A DNA stretch of 64,000 nt from Chlamydia avium 10DC88 (lineage in GTDB: Bacteria > Chlamydiota > Chlamydiia > Chlamydiales > Chlamydiaceae), in contig NZ_CP006571.1 in assembly GCF_000583875.1 (NCBI RefSeq), forward strand, positions 413,416-477,415, written 5' to 3'. Made by a program: the position numbers and the translations under genes. The notes beneath the pieces are model-generated. The model was not told where the DNA came from. It did not search any database and saw nothing but the letters and a program-made list of their open reading frames with translations. Every line of letters starts with the position of its first letter. Position 1 is the first letter of the stretch. This document shows, piece by piece, positions 27,645-37,466 of the stretch.

Positions 27645-28949
27645 TCAAAAACAATCACTTAAACTATCAATAAGAACATTTTGCGTATAGGTTAGATTTT
27701 CCCGACTATGGATAGAAGACAAAAAACTCGCTTCTAAAGGAGAAGGAGATAAATATACCCCACGAGAGAATGCTTGACGGTAAAACTTTCCAAATCTCGA
27801 AATATCGCTCTGCTGAGCTTCACTAAAACTATTCGGAGGCGTCTCACTAAAGAAAAAGGTAAACATTGACCCCGCATACACTAAAGACACAGGAAAACCT
27901 CTTGATAAGATTTCCGCTTGTATAGGAGAAAAAAACTCCAGAGCAAGAGTATTTAATGCATCATAAAATCCAGGGACACTACATAATCCTATAGAAGCTT
28001 TTCCTACTGCCATAGCTATAGGATTTCCTGATAATGTACCTGCCTGAAAAACACTACCCGAAGGTTGCAAATGATCTAAAATTTGTTGATGTGCAACTAG
28101 AGAAGCAACAGCCATGCCGCCACCCAAGATTTTTCCATATACAGTAATATCAGGAACGAGAGAAAACTTCTCACAAGCTCCTCTTAATCCAAGGCGAAAT
28201 CCTGTAACAACTTCGTCAACTATAGATAAAGAAGAAAACCTCCGACAAGTAGCCAATATGCCCTCTAAAAATCCCGGTACAGGAAGAATAACTCCCATAT
28301 TCGCACAAACTGGCTCAAAAATAACACACGCAACAAGATCACCAATGAGATTCATAACCTCATGAAATAAGGGTAGATCATTATAAGGTAAAATTAACGT
28401 CAAAGGCAGATAGTGTCGGGAAGATCTATAGGTATCTATAATAGAAATTAAGGAAGAAATGTTTTCTTCATTGATACTAATTCCTGACAATAGGACATCC
28501 GCATGCCCGTGATAACATCCTGAAAACTTTATAATCACTGACCTAGCGGTAATTCCACAAGCAAGACGCACGGCAGTCATAGTTGCTTCTGTCCCTGAAG
28601 AAACAAAACGTACCTTGTGCTCCTCATAACCCAAAACAGAAAGAAGTGTCGATGCAAAAGCAATTTCATGTTCTGAAGTCAAACCATACGAAATTCCTAA
28701 AGAAGAATAATGAGAAATTGTTTCTATAATCTGCAGATGACTATGCCCATGAATCAAAGAACCCCAAGAATTGCAAAAATCAATATAATCCTTTCCCTGA
28801 CTATCTGTAAAAACATCGCGATAAGCTTTAGAAACAATGGGAGGCTCAATGCCTACCACTCTACAAGCACGCACAGGAGAATTTACACCTCCAGGAAAAT
28901 ACTTACATGCCTCAGAATACGTCATTACCATCTTATCTAAAATAGGCAT
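27645..28949 (-). CDS. hemL: Glutamate-1-semialdehyde 2,1-aminomutase
   Basis: A 434-residue class-III aminotransferase. It converts glutamate-1-semialdehyde to 5-aminolevulinate, the haem precursor, in the C5 pathway. Visible motifs are 'FPGGVNSPVRACR' near the N-terminus, 'VRFVSSGTEATMTAVRLA' for the PLP phosphate site, 'GCYHGHAD', and the PLP lysine in 'YGKILGGG' (Lys near 273) preceded by 'IVDEVVTGFR'. ATG with an AGAGG site. It corresponds to CT210 and precedes the lipid-transporter genes on the same strand. Confidence 0.95.
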   Translation of the reverse strand: MPILDKMVMTYSEACKYFPGGVNSPVRACRVVGIEPPIVSKAYRDVFTDSQGKDYIDFCNSWGSLIHGHSHLQIIETISHYSSLGISYGLTSEHEIAFASTLLSVLGYEEHKVRFVSSGTEATMTAVRLACGITARSVIIKFSGCYHGHADVLLSGISINEENISSLISIIDTYRSSRHYLPLTLILPYNDLPLFHEVMNLIGDLVACVIFEPVCANMGVILPVPGFLEGILATCRRFSSLSIVDEVVTGFRLGLRGACEKFSLVPDITVYGKILGGGMAVASLVAHQQILDHLQPSGSVFQAGTLSGNPIAMAVGKASIGLCSVPGFYDALNTLALEFFSPIQAEILSRGFPVSLVYAGSMFTFFFSETPPNSFSEAQQSDISRFGKFYRQAFSRGVYLSPSPLEASFLSSIHSRENLTYTQNVLIDSLSDCF

Positions 28950-29024
28950 AACTACCTCTTAGTTATAAGAGAAATATTCTGAAAAAATTGGATTTAAAAT
29001 AAACCTAGAAAACGATTTAAACAA

Positions 29025-29594
29025 TCAATTTAATAAAAGATTTTCAGGAACCGTAGCTAATGAAGCATAGCGACCTCCAAGATCTCTAAGAATCTTAGAC
29101 CAAAGATTTTCAGGATCTTCAGAAAATACATATTCATAACTTGCAGGGGCTAGAAACCAATTACCATCTAAAAACTCTCTTTCCAACTGTCCTGCATGCC
29201 AACCACTATATCCAAAACATAAATACACACGAGGTCCTCCTTCATTAGAAGCTATATCTTGCAAAAATGCGAGATCACCCCCCAAATATACAGAAGGACA
29301 AATTTCTAAAGTTTGCTCCGGAATCTCGGAACAAGAATGCAGCAACATCATCTGATTAGCTTGAAGAGGACCACCCATGCAAAAACGAATATTCTCTTGG
29401 CTCCCCCTATCAATAGAAAAAACATCACTAGAAATCTCTAACTCTAATGTTTTATTCAGAATCAACCCAAAAGATCCATTCAAATTATGCTCACAAAGTA
29501 AAATCACACTACGAGAAAAAACTCCTTGATCTATATCTGGAGAAGCTAACAATAAAGAACCTTTTTCTAAAATCGCATAAGGAATTTTTTTCAT
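29025..29594 (-). CDS. yqgE: YqgE/AlgH family protein (DUF179, CT211-like)
   Basis: A 189-residue soluble protein with the compact AlgH/YqgE fold. Landmarks are 'KGSLLLASPDI' at the start, 'SVILLCEHNLNGSFGLILNK', a GGP loop ('CMGGPLQANQ') and 'CFGYSGWHAGQLEREF', the Trp/Gly-rich signature near residue 140. The biochemical role of the family is not settled. Same strand as rpiA and the DUF151 gene upstream, 15 bp after the latter, so probably one transcript with them. Confidence 0.9.
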   Translation of the reverse strand: MKKIPYAILEKGSLLLASPDIDQGVFSRSVILLCEHNLNGSFGLILNKTLELEISSDVFSIDRGSQENIRFCMGGPLQANQMMLLHSCSEIPEQTLEICPSVYLGGDLAFLQDIASNEGGPRVYLCFGYSGWHAGQLEREFLDGNWFLAPASYEYVFSEDPENLWSKILRDLGGRYASLATVPENLLLN

Positions 29595-29609
29595 AAGAAC
29601 TCTATATTT

Positions 29610-30050
29610 TCACTCCTGATAAGGAACCGTGTCATCAAAAACTGACTTTATACAAAGAATAGGGACCTTATGCTCCAATGCAAAAGGAATACTATCACTA
29701 GGGCGAGCATCAACATCTAGAATATAAATCAAGTCACCTCGTTTTTGCTCTAAAAACATTCGCGTATAAAATACATTATCCTTGTAGTCATTGATTACAA
29801 CACGTACTACTTGAATATCAAAACCAGAAAAAACAAAATTCAATAAGTCATGAGTAAGTGGACGAGGACAGGGCATCGCATTGGATTCAAATTTATGAAA
29901 TGCTGTACCCATGGATACATTGCCATATACAGCAAATTTTTTTTCTTCTGTGCCTAAAATAATCCCAGCATAGTGACAAAAACTAACTAACTTATAAAAA
30001 CTGAGCAAAATTAAATGAGAATCTTGCACTAACTCTTTGTCTCTATTCAT
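29610..30050 (-). CDS. Bifunctional nuclease family protein (DUF151, CT212-like)
   Basis: A 146-residue protein with the BFN/DUF151 core: '[15 protein letters not shown]' at the start, 'PRPLTHDLL', a beta-strand '[13 protein letters not shown]' and the signature '[12 protein letters not shown]' near residue 115. Homologues are described as combined RNase/DNase proteins in plants and as uncharacterised in bacteria; activity here is inferred. Its ATG overlaps the rpiA stop by four bases, indicating translational coupling. Confidence 0.8.
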   Translation of the reverse strand: MNRDKELVQDSHLILLSFYKLVSFCHYAGIILGTEEKKFAVYGNVSMGTAFHKFESNAMPCPRPLTHDLLNFVFSGFDIQVVRVVINDYKDNVFYTRMFLEQKRGDLIYILDVDARPSDSIPFALEHKVPILCIKSVFDDTVPYQE

Positions 30051-30757
30051 AATGTTCCGGTATTCTTTTTGGTAATCTGACCGTTAGCATGACCCAACCA
30101 TACTTCAACATTTGCTATAACAAACCCGACTTCAATAATGCCATGAATTTGTAACAATTGTAAAAGAGACTCCTCGGGATGAGGATAGAAATTTGGCGTA
30201 TGAATGTCATAAATATAGTTCCCGTTGTTCGTGATAAATAGATTACCATCCGAGCCTTTTCTCAAATTACCAAGATACCCTTGATCTTTGAGACTATGAA
30301 TAATTGCTGCTTTACCAAAAGGACTAATCTCTACTGGGACCCCAAAATTCCCCAAAACATCTACGTTCTTACTTTCATCTACAAGAATAATGCGCCGCTT
30401 ACCGGCCTGAAGTAAAATCTTCTCACGGAAAACGGCTCCACCACCACCTTTGATCATCCGCAACTGTTGATCAACTTCATCAGCGCCATCTACTACAAGA
30501 TCTAATTCTGTAAACTCTTCATCATTCACTATGGGAATACCTAAACTAGAAGCCAAACAATAAGAATCTTTTGAAGAAGCAACAGCATGAATGTCTAACT
30601 TCTCACAATTTCTCCTTTCAGCAACCGCATAGATAAATTCTTTAGATGTCGAACCACTCCCCAATCCAATTACCATACCAGACATCACTAAGGTAGCAGC
30701 TTCACGAGCTAAACATTTTTTTATATTTAAGTAAGGATCTTCACAAGACATCGACAT
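30047..30757 (-). CDS. rpiA: Ribose-5-phosphate isomerase A
   Basis: A 236-residue enzyme that interconverts ribose-5-phosphate and ribulose-5-phosphate in the pentose phosphate pathway. Family motifs are '[12 protein letters not shown]', 'DGADEVDQQ' (catalytic Asp region), '[14 protein letters not shown]' (catalytic Glu and Lys) and 'GNYIYDIH'. ATG at 30757 has a GGAG site 5 nt upstream; a second in-frame ATG two codons later is less well placed. First gene of rpiA-DUF151-yqgE. Confidence 0.95.
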   Translation of the reverse strand: MSMSCEDPYLNIKKCLAREAATLVMSGMVIGLGSGSTSKEFIYAVAERRNCEKLDIHAVASSKDSYCLASSLGIPIVNDEEFTELDLVVDGADEVDQQLRMIKGGGGAVFREKILLQAGKRRIILVDESKNVDVLGNFGVPVEISPFGKAAIIHSLKDQGYLGNLRKGSDGNLFITNNGNYIYDIHTPNFYPHPEESLLQLLQIHGIIEVGFVIANVEVWLGHANGQITKKNTGTL

Positions 30758-31202
30758 CTTCGCTCCAGATAGTTAGGCAAACCTATTATCACATAGATAT
30801 GCTTGAAATTAAAAAGAATTCAGAGATTGTTCATAACTAAAATCATCATATTCATTCAAAAAACTAAAAAATGAAAACCACAGACATTTTCCCTTAAGCT
30901 CCTCATCATAATTTACTAGTAAATGCATTTAGATGTGAGTAATCTTCTAAAGCATGTACAATAAACTATAAAACAAAAAGCTAGGATTGACTCTATCCTA
31001 AAATCCTATTCCTAAATTAACTTAAATGAAATAAATAACAATCTGAAATAAAAGATCTAATTTAAAATAATAGAAGGCTCCCCATATAGAATCTAGAGAG
31101 CTATAGAAAAGCTATGCAACAATACAAGTGCTCTACAAAAAAATACAGGGCAACCAGAGCATACTTATAACAGAATCAACTCTTCTGCAACAAATCAAAA
31201 GA
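30758..31202. other. AT-rich intergenic region between rpiA and the DUF1389-type array
   Basis: About 445 bp without a supportable gene. A GATAAT box on the minus strand (30785-30790) could be the -10 of the rpiA promoter, but no good -35 is present. A short stem TAGGAT/ATCCTA occurs near 30982-31000. Nothing else stands out. Confidence 0.5.
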
Positions 31203-32528
31203 TCATTTGTGTGCTTTTCTTTTTGTTCTGTTTCCATCTTTATCATAATCAAACAGTCTCCATCTACTCGAGACATTTGAACGGATGTGCTGATCTTGTT
31301 CATTTAATAAAGTGTTATCACAAAGAGAATGCTTGCTCAGCAACTGAAGTAAAATATCCATTTTTGTAATATTCATAGTAGCTTCTAACGGCATGCTTTC
31401 CATTTCTTTTGATAACTCTTCATAAGTAAGTAATGCTATACCAGGATCATATTGAGGAGAAGATTCATCAAGAAGTGGGTAAACATTACCCATGATAAGC
31501 ATCCAAGCAGTATGCCTAATGCTCGCAGCATCATCAAATTTTGAAAATGTACATGCCATTTCGAAGGGCACGCTTCTTAATAACTTCACCTGATCCCAAT
31601 TCATACCATGTAAGAAGAAGTACAACACTTTATTGAAATTGAAGACATATCTAATACCCATGACATCTTCTGGGCTTAAAACATCAGAATATGTTTCCAT
31701 TAATTTCTCAACACGCTCACGTATACTCTCAACGACATCCTTTACATAATCAAAATTATTCCGTTTTGCAGCATCACTTAGTAGTGAGAATTCCTTTTTA
31801 TCAAGTGAATTAACAAGCAACCAGCCTAATTTTCCAAAAGCTACATAAGCTGTCGAACACAAACCTACTGGGCTCGTCCAATAAATTTCAGGCTCAAGAC
31901 CTTCAGTAATAGGAACATCCTTAGGACCTAGTTCAATGAACCTCTTCAAGAAATATAGAAAACATGACTCAGTCAATACTTCATCTAAAGGAGGAAGCTT
32001 TCTATATCGACACTCCCTTAGCAACAAATCTAGACCAAACAATTGTAATTTTTGATATAGTTCTGGAGATAGACTATCTAATTTCGATTCATCCTTTAAA
32101 ACAGGTAAAACCTGACGCAACTCTTGAATGGTCAAGGACTGATCCACACATAAACTATGAATAATCGTTGGGTACTTCCCTCGAATCACAAGCAAACAAC
32201 CCGCAGGAATCTCAGGAGCACGACGCATAGTAACTTCAGGAACAGCAACAGGAACAGCAACAGGAACAGCAACCTTTTTAACTTTCTTAACCTTTTGCAC
32301 ACAAATCAAGGACAACATCAAGAAAGAAAGAAGACCAAATACTGAAATTATCGGAATACCTAGAGGAAAAGATAGGGCCCCTAGTGCTAAGGCTATGGCA
32401 AATGAAATTGCAATAAGTGCGCTAACCAATCCTGCAACAACTTTAAGACGAAAACTCACACCTGATCTCTCTGGCGATAAGGCAGGAGAGCCAGGACTTG
32501 TTGAGCCACTGACACTAACAGGATCCAT
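31203..32528 (-). CDS. DUF1389-type chlamydial membrane protein (Inc-like), copy 1
   Basis: 441 residues. The short Ser/Pro-rich N-terminus is followed by two hydrophobic segments at about residues 28-75 (bilobed), a basic KKVKK stretch and a three-fold VAVP repeat. A soluble domain of ~340 residues then carries 'HSLCVDQSLTIQELRQVLPVL', 'LPPLDEVLTESC', 'EPEIYWTS' and 'HGMNWDQVKLLRSVPFE'. These blocks recur in the 33347-34447 protein and in the pseudogene between them. The N-terminal membrane pair suggests an inclusion-membrane protein with its large domain in the host cytosol. The family assignment to DUF1389 is from memory. ATG with an AGG site 6 nt upstream. Confidence 0.75.
   Translation of the reverse strand: MDPVSVSGSTSPGSPALSPERSGVSFRLKVVAGLVSALIAISFAIALALGALSFPLGIPIISVFGLLSFLMLSLICVQKVKKVKKVAVPVAVPVAVPEVTMRRAPEIPAGCLLVIRGKYPTIIHSLCVDQSLTIQELRQVLPVLKDESKLDSLSPELYQKLQLFGLDLLLRECRYRKLPPLDEVLTESCFLYFLKRFIELGPKDVPITEGLEPEIYWTSPVGLCSTAYVAFGKLGWLLVNSLDKKEFSLLSDAAKRNNFDYVKDVVESIRERVEKLMETYSDVLSPEDVMGIRYVFNFNKVLYFFLHGMNWDQVKLLRSVPFEMACTFSKFDDAASIRHTAWMLIMGNVYPLLDESSPQYDPGIALLTYEELSKEMESMPLEATMNITKMDILLQLLSKHSLCDNTLLNEQDQHIRSNVSSRWRLFDYDKDGNRTKRKAHK
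32238..32273. repeat. Three tandem 12-bp units encoding VAVP
   Basis: AGGAACAGCAAC occurs three times in perfect tandem and encodes (Val-Ala-Val-Pro)3 on the minus strand, just after the membrane segments of the 31203-32528 protein. The related pseudogene has a single unit. Confidence 0.95.
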
Positions 32529-32894
32529 AACAAACCTAAACTAATGGTACAGAACAAACTGTAAACATTATAATATCTCATCTCTTTTGAGAGAAAGACT
32601 TTTACAAAATAAAAAGAAATCAATGTGGATAAAAACTCTAGAAAAGAGGAAAACAACAAAATTAAAAGTTTTTATTTACACATTCTTTATAATACACCAG
32701 AATGTTCGAATCTTCTCTAAAACCCCTAAAGGACCTCCATCACTCCGGGTTGAGAAATCTAATGTTTATGCATAATCGTCGTGAAACACGACTCAAGACC
32801 GGAAAAAATCACGAAACAACAATTAGGTTACAGTATAAAACACTTTTCCCGCTTAATTCCACTTACCTGAAGTAAGTAGACACCTACCTAGATC

Positions 32895-33325
32895 TCATTC
32901 GGTTCCTAAATTGTTATTGCAAAGAGAATGCTTGGTCAACAAATAAAGCAAAGCATTGATTAGAGTATCACTACCCTCAATATCTTCTCGGGATATTTCT
33001 TCTATTTCTTCTAAAAACTAACGATGGTAATTTTTATACAAACTCAGGGGGGATATTTGCAGTTAGATGATCTATACTTAACTTATCCCCTAAAACGGAT
33101 ACAACCTGACGCAACTCTTGAATGGTTAGGCGTTGATCCATACATAAACTATGAATAACCCTTGGGCACTTCTCTCGAATCACACGCAAATAACTTCCAG
33201 GAATCCCAAGAGCACGATGCATAAACTTCAGGAACAGCAACACTTTTAACTTTCTTAACCTTCTGCGAACAAATCAAGAACAATATCAAGCAAGAAAGGA
33301 GACCAAATACTAAAAAACAGAACAT
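32895..33325 (-). pseudogene. Broken DUF1389-type paralogue
   Basis: Read on the minus strand, 33325-33236 encodes the second membrane segment and basic stretch ('VFGLLSC', 'QKVKKVKSVAVPEV'). A frameshift follows at about 33225. Then comes an open piece to 33034 with 'VIHSLCMDQRLTIQELRQVV', which matches copy 1 closely. The centre of the soluble domain is missing. A final piece ending at 32895 encodes 'LLYLLTKHSLCNNN', corresponding to 'LLQLLSKHSLCDNT' of copy 1. The first membrane segment is also gone. It sits between two intact paralogues on the same strand. Confidence 0.8.
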
Positions 33326-33346
33326 AAATCACTTTTCCAGATTCTT

Positions 33347-34447
33347 TCATAACACGCCCTGTTGTCTCCTCTCCTCCGCAATCTCTAACGGATCTCCATC
33401 ACTCCAAGTTAAAAGAGCGATCTCAGGATCATATTCTGGAGAACTCTCTGAAATCTTATCTATCACCTCGTTTATCTCAAAATCATATAACGAAAATAAA
33501 TAAGCGCAATCGAAAGGAAGTTGTCTAAATAATTGAATCTGTTCCCAATTGACACCTAGATGCAATAAATAAAACAGTAAACCTTGGGGATCACAAATAA
33601 TACGTGACCTCAACTCATCTTTTTGTGCATCAGAGAGATTACTACGCGTATTATTCAATTGTATTTTCATACGCTCGGCCAAACTCTTGAGTAAATCATC
33701 TTGACTCGCCAGAATTCTCTCACTCCCCACATTACTTAAAAGTTGTTCGTATTCATCTTGAGTGACCACATGAGAAAATAACCAAGTAAAATGATTAAAC
33801 ACATGCAATCCTGAACCATGACTCATACTTTGAGTCCAATATACTTCGGGAGTCATGCCTGATTGTTCATAGACATAATCTCCCAAGGAAATAAACTTCA
33901 TCACAAATTGCCAAGGACAATTTTGTATTAAAACAGCTTCTAGAGGAGGTAAATCTGATAAATTCTCTTTTTGGAGACGCTGCAAACCAAAAGAATCAAC
34001 TTTATTCCTTGTATCTCCCGATACAACGTCCATATTTCCCGTAGTTAATGCTGTAAGAACACTTCTGAGATCCTGAATCGTAACTTGCTTCTCTATGCAA
34101 AAATCCAAAAAAACCCTAGGATACACCTCCCTAAGAACATACAAAAATGGCTTAGGTAAAGATGTTTCAGATTCAGGTAACATAGACAAAGAAGAGTAAC
34201 TATCAAGAAGCTTCTGCCCAACATTAGACAACACAACCAATAGCGCCCCACTAAAAAGCAAGAACAACACTAAACTCAGTATCACTAAGATAGGAGGCAA
34301 TCCTAAACTTAAAGCAGAAACACAACCAACTATAGATATAATAAGAAAAACACTAATCACACATAGATAAACCTTCCCTCTCCAACTCATTTTTGACTGC
34401 TCTGAAACTGGTAAAGAAACAAAGTAAGGGGGTAAAGGAGTTATCAT
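33347..34447 (-). CDS. DUF1389-type chlamydial membrane protein (Inc-like), copy 2
   Basis: 366 residues. Two hydrophobic segments lie at about residues 24-75. The soluble domain shares the block order of copy 1 but at moderate identity: 'FLYVLREVYPRVFLDFC', 'VTIQDLRSVLTAL', 'LPPLEAVLIQNCPW', 'TPEVYWTQS' and 'GVNWEQIQLFRQLPFD'. It lacks the VAVP repeat and the C-terminal ~70 residues of copy 1. Probably inserted in the inclusion membrane; function unknown. No strong ribosome site is seen before the ATG. Confidence 0.72.
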   Translation of the reverse strand: MITPLPPYFVSLPVSEQSKMSWRGKVYLCVISVFLIISIVGCVSALSLGLPPILVILSLVLFLLFSGALLVVLSNVGQKLLDSYSSLSMLPESETSLPKPFLYVLREVYPRVFLDFCIEKQVTIQDLRSVLTALTTGNMDVVSGDTRNKVDSFGLQRLQKENLSDLPPLEAVLIQNCPWQFVMKFISLGDYVYEQSGMTPEVYWTQSMSHGSGLHVFNHFTWLFSHVVTQDEYEQLLSNVGSERILASQDDLLKSLAERMKIQLNNTRSNLSDAQKDELRSRIICDPQGLLFYLLHLGVNWEQIQLFRQLPFDCAYLFSLYDFEINEVIDKISESSPEYDPEIALLTWSDGDPLEIAEERRQQGVL

Positions 34448-34659
34448 AATCTATAAAAAGTCAAAAATTTCCATCCAAATTATCGTAACCTTGAAAAGAA
34501 AAGTCTAATATACAAAATCTGGAAATCTAACCCGTCCTAAGACAAAGACAAAGAAAACAAGCTAGAGTATTGGCAACCAAAAATTTAGTTATTCAGATTG
34601 CATAGAATTTATATCTTATGAATTAATTTAAAGTTAAGTTAATAAACCTTACCTTTATA

Positions 34660-35418
34660 ATGAACGTTGCTGATCTCCTTACCTACTTGAATGATCTATT
34701 CTCCCCTCAAATCTTTTCTGATTACTGCCCTAATGGGTTACAAGTAGGAAAAGATATCCAAACTCCTATCTCAAAAATAGCCGTAGCCACTTCAGCAGAT
34801 CTTGAAACAATACAGATAGCTGCCGAATCTAATGTAAATGTCTTAATTGTACACCACGGATTATTTTGGAATGGCATGCCCTACCCCATAACAGACATGC
34901 TATATACACGCTTACAAAAACTTATTGAAAATCGCATACATCTTATTGCATACCATCTCCCCTTGGATGCTCACAAAACCCTGGGAAATAATTGGAAAGT
35001 CGCTTTGGATTTACAATGGGAAAACTTACAATCTTTTGGTAGCTCTCTCCCTCACCTAGGAGTTCAAGGAACCTTCCCCCCTCTTCCTATAGAAGAATTT
35101 ATTTCAATACTTTCTAAATACTACGACGCACCAATAAAAGCTCAAGCTCTTGGTGGTCCTGAATCAATTTCCTCCGCAGCCATAATTTCTGGAGGAGCCT
35201 ATAAAGAGCTATCACAGGCTATTAAAAGTAAAGTTCATTGCTTTATTACAGGAAATTTTGATGAACCTGCTTGGTCTATAGCATTAGAAAACCATATTCA
35301 TTTCCTAGCCTTCGGACACACAGCAACAGAAAAAGTGGGGCCAAAAGCACTTGCAAATTATCTTGAAGACCAATTCCGCATTCCAACGATCTTTATTGAC
35401 ACTTCTAACCCCTTCTAA
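34660..35418 (+). CDS. Nif3/DUF34 family protein (CT108-like)
   Basis: A 252-residue member of the Nif3-like (GTP cyclohydrolase I type 2) family, soluble and expected to bind two metal ions. Metal-ligand motifs visible are 'LIVHHGLFW' (His65-His66), 'YHLPLDAH' near residue 105 and 'FGHTATEKVGP' near the C-terminus with the second His and Glu. 'GGPESISSAAIISGGA' is the usual glycine-rich central part. The length equals the minimal bacterial form without the PII-like insertion. Its cellular role is unresolved in the family. Confidence 0.88.
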   Translation: MNVADLLTYLNDLFSPQIFSDYCPNGLQVGKDIQTPISKIAVATSADLETIQIAAESNVNVLIVHHGLFWNGMPYPITDMLYTRLQKLIENRIHLIAYHLPLDAHKTLGNNWKVALDLQWENLQSFGSSLPHLGVQGTFPPLPIEEFISILSKYYDAPIKAQALGGPESISSAAIISGGAYKELSQAIKSKVHCFITGNFDEPAWSIALENHIHFLAFGHTATEKVGPKALANYLEDQFRIPTIFIDTSNPF

Positions 35419-35508
35419 TTTACAAAAATTAAAATATCCTTCTTGGATTTTCCTTAAAATTACTTTATAGTGGTTTGCTTCTGAATAACTAGATAAACAT
35501 AAGAAGCC

Positions 35509-37335
35509 ATGACTACAGATTTACAACAGCAAACAGTTCCCCAAAGACATGAAGTTTCTCCCGAAGATTGTTGGGATATCTCCTCCTTATATCCTCATAG
35601 AGATGAATGGAAACAAGACCTAGACACTTTCAAATTAACAACAGATGGATCCTCTGTATGGCCGGAACTCCAAGCCAACTACTATCAAATGGAACAACCA
35701 GAATCTCTGGAGTCATTATTAAAGCAACTCTTGTCCATAGAAAGGAAATTGGATAAACTCTATACCTACGCTCATCTAGTGCACGACCAAGATATCACTA
35801 ATCCTGAAAGCATTTCCGATCTTAAGTCTATTATTTATCTTTATACCTTGTTCAAAGAAGAAACTTCCTGGATTCAACCAGCTCTAATTAGTCTTCCTAA
35901 AGAAACAATTGCTAAGCACCTATCTACTCCATGTTTATCTTCTTATAGATTTTATTTAGAAAAAATTTTTAGGTTGTCTACACACACAGGGACTCCAGGA
36001 GAGGAACGTATTTTAGCTTCAGCTTTTGCTCCCCTTGAAGTGGCCAACAAAGCGTTTTCCTCTCTAAGCGATTCCGAAATCCCCTTTGGAAATGCTACAG
36101 ACTCCGAAGGAAATTCCCATCCTCTATCCCATGCACTAGCGTCTCTATATATGCAATCTCAAGACAGAGAATTACGGAAAACCACTTATTTTGCTCAATG
36201 CGAAAGATATCACAAATATCGTCACACCTTTGCCACCCTACTCGATGGCCAAATTAAATCACATCTGTTCTATGCTAAAGGACGTAAGTACAACTCATGT
36301 TTGGAAGCATCTCTCTATCAAAATAACATTCCTACAACGGTATACACGAATCTTATTGAAGAAACAAAACAACACTCTTCACTAATTAATAAATATTATT
36401 CCCTTAAACAAAAGATATTAAATCTAAAAGATTTCCACTTCTATGATGTTTATACACCCATTAATCAATCAGAAGAAAAAAAATACTCATATCAAGAAGC
36501 GGTCGATCTTATTTGTGCTAGCCTCTCCCCTCTAGGTGCAAAGTATGTAGATATATTAAGAAAAGGACTAACGACCCAAGGCTGGGTAGATAAATACGAA
36601 AATTTAAATAAACGTTCCGGAGCTTACTCTTCGGGTTGTTATGACAGTCACCCCTATATTTTACTGAATTATACGGGGACCCTATACGATGTATCAGTGA
36701 TTGCTCATGAAGGTGGTCACAGTATGCATTCTTATTTTAGCCGAAAACACCAACTATTCCACAACGCTCAATACCCAATTTTTTTAGCAGAAATAGCCTC
36801 TACTCTCAATGAGATGTTGCTTATGGACTCTCTATTAAAGAATAGCCGCTCTAACCAAGAAAAAATTACAATTATTTCACGATGTTTAGACACTATCTTT
36901 GCAACCCTATTCCGGCAGGTACTCTTTGCAGCCTTTGAATATGAAATACATTCTGCTGCCGAACGAGGTATTCCTCTGACTGAAGAATTTTTCTCTTCAA
37001 CATACAGTAATTTACAACAAGAATTTTATGGAAATGTCATTACATTTGATACTCTGTCTCATATGGAATGGGCCAGAATTCCCCATTTCTATTACAACTT
37101 TTATGTTTACCAATATGCTACAGGAATTATAGCGGCATTATGTTTCCTGGAAAAAATTCTTGCTAATGAAGAAAACGCTCTAACATCTTATTTAAATTTC
37201 CTTGAAAGCGGAGGGTCTGATTTTCCCCTGGAAATTTTAAAAAAATCCGGATTAGATATGACAACCAAGGCTCCCCTACACCTAGCTTTTAACTTCATAG
37301 ACAAGAAAATTCACGAATTATCATATTTAATTTGA
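35509..37335 (+). CDS. pepF: Oligoendopeptidase F
   Basis: A 608-residue M3 family zinc metallopeptidase that degrades short peptides in the cytosol. The zinc motif HEGGH is at 400-404 in 'VIAHEGGHSMHSYFS', with the third ligand Glu expected in 'IASTLNEMLL' about 30 residues later. The PepF N-terminal helical domain and the C-terminal 'YVYQYATGIIAAL' block are complete. AAGAAG-type ribosome site. It lies 90 bp downstream of the Nif3-like gene and upstream of the groE operon. Confidence 0.95.
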   Translation: MTTDLQQQTVPQRHEVSPEDCWDISSLYPHRDEWKQDLDTFKLTTDGSSVWPELQANYYQMEQPESLESLLKQLLSIERKLDKLYTYAHLVHDQDITNPESISDLKSIIYLYTLFKEETSWIQPALISLPKETIAKHLSTPCLSSYRFYLEKIFRLSTHTGTPGEERILASAFAPLEVANKAFSSLSDSEIPFGNATDSEGNSHPLSHALASLYMQSQDRELRKTTYFAQCERYHKYRHTFATLLDGQIKSHLFYAKGRKYNSCLEASLYQNNIPTTVYTNLIEETKQHSSLINKYYSLKQKILNLKDFHFYDVYTPINQSEEKKYSYQEAVDLICASLSPLGAKYVDILRKGLTTQGWVDKYENLNKRSGAYSSGCYDSHPYILLNYTGTLYDVSVIAHEGGHSMHSYFSRKHQLFHNAQYPIFLAEIASTLNEMLLMDSLLKNSRSNQEKITIISRCLDTIFATLFRQVLFAAFEYEIHSAAERGIPLTEEFFSSTYSNLQQEFYGNVITFDTLSHMEWARIPHFYYNFYVYQYATGIIAALCFLEKILANEENALTSYLNFLESGGSDFPLEILKKSGLDMTTKAPLHLAFNFIDKKIHELSYLI

Positions 37336-37351
37336 AACAATTATGCAAGAA

Positions 37352-37378
37352 ATAGCACTTGATCTCATCAAGTGCCAA
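37352..37378 (+). promoter_or_regulatory. CIRCE operator (HrcA binding site) of the groE operon
   Basis: ATAGCACTT (37352-37360), a 9-bp spacer, then AAGTGCCAA (37370-37378). It matches the 9-9-9 CIRCE plan (consensus TTAGCACTC / GAGTGCTAA) with several substitutions, as is usual in chlamydiae. It lies about 90 bp before groES. Repression by HrcA is inferred from the known groE/CIRCE pairing. Confidence 0.85.
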
Positions 37379-37466
37379 AATCATTGCAAAAAAAGAAGAC
37401 TTTTTGATATCGTTTCGCTAGAAACACGAAAGTCTCTCAAAACATGAAACATAAGGAGCTTATAAC

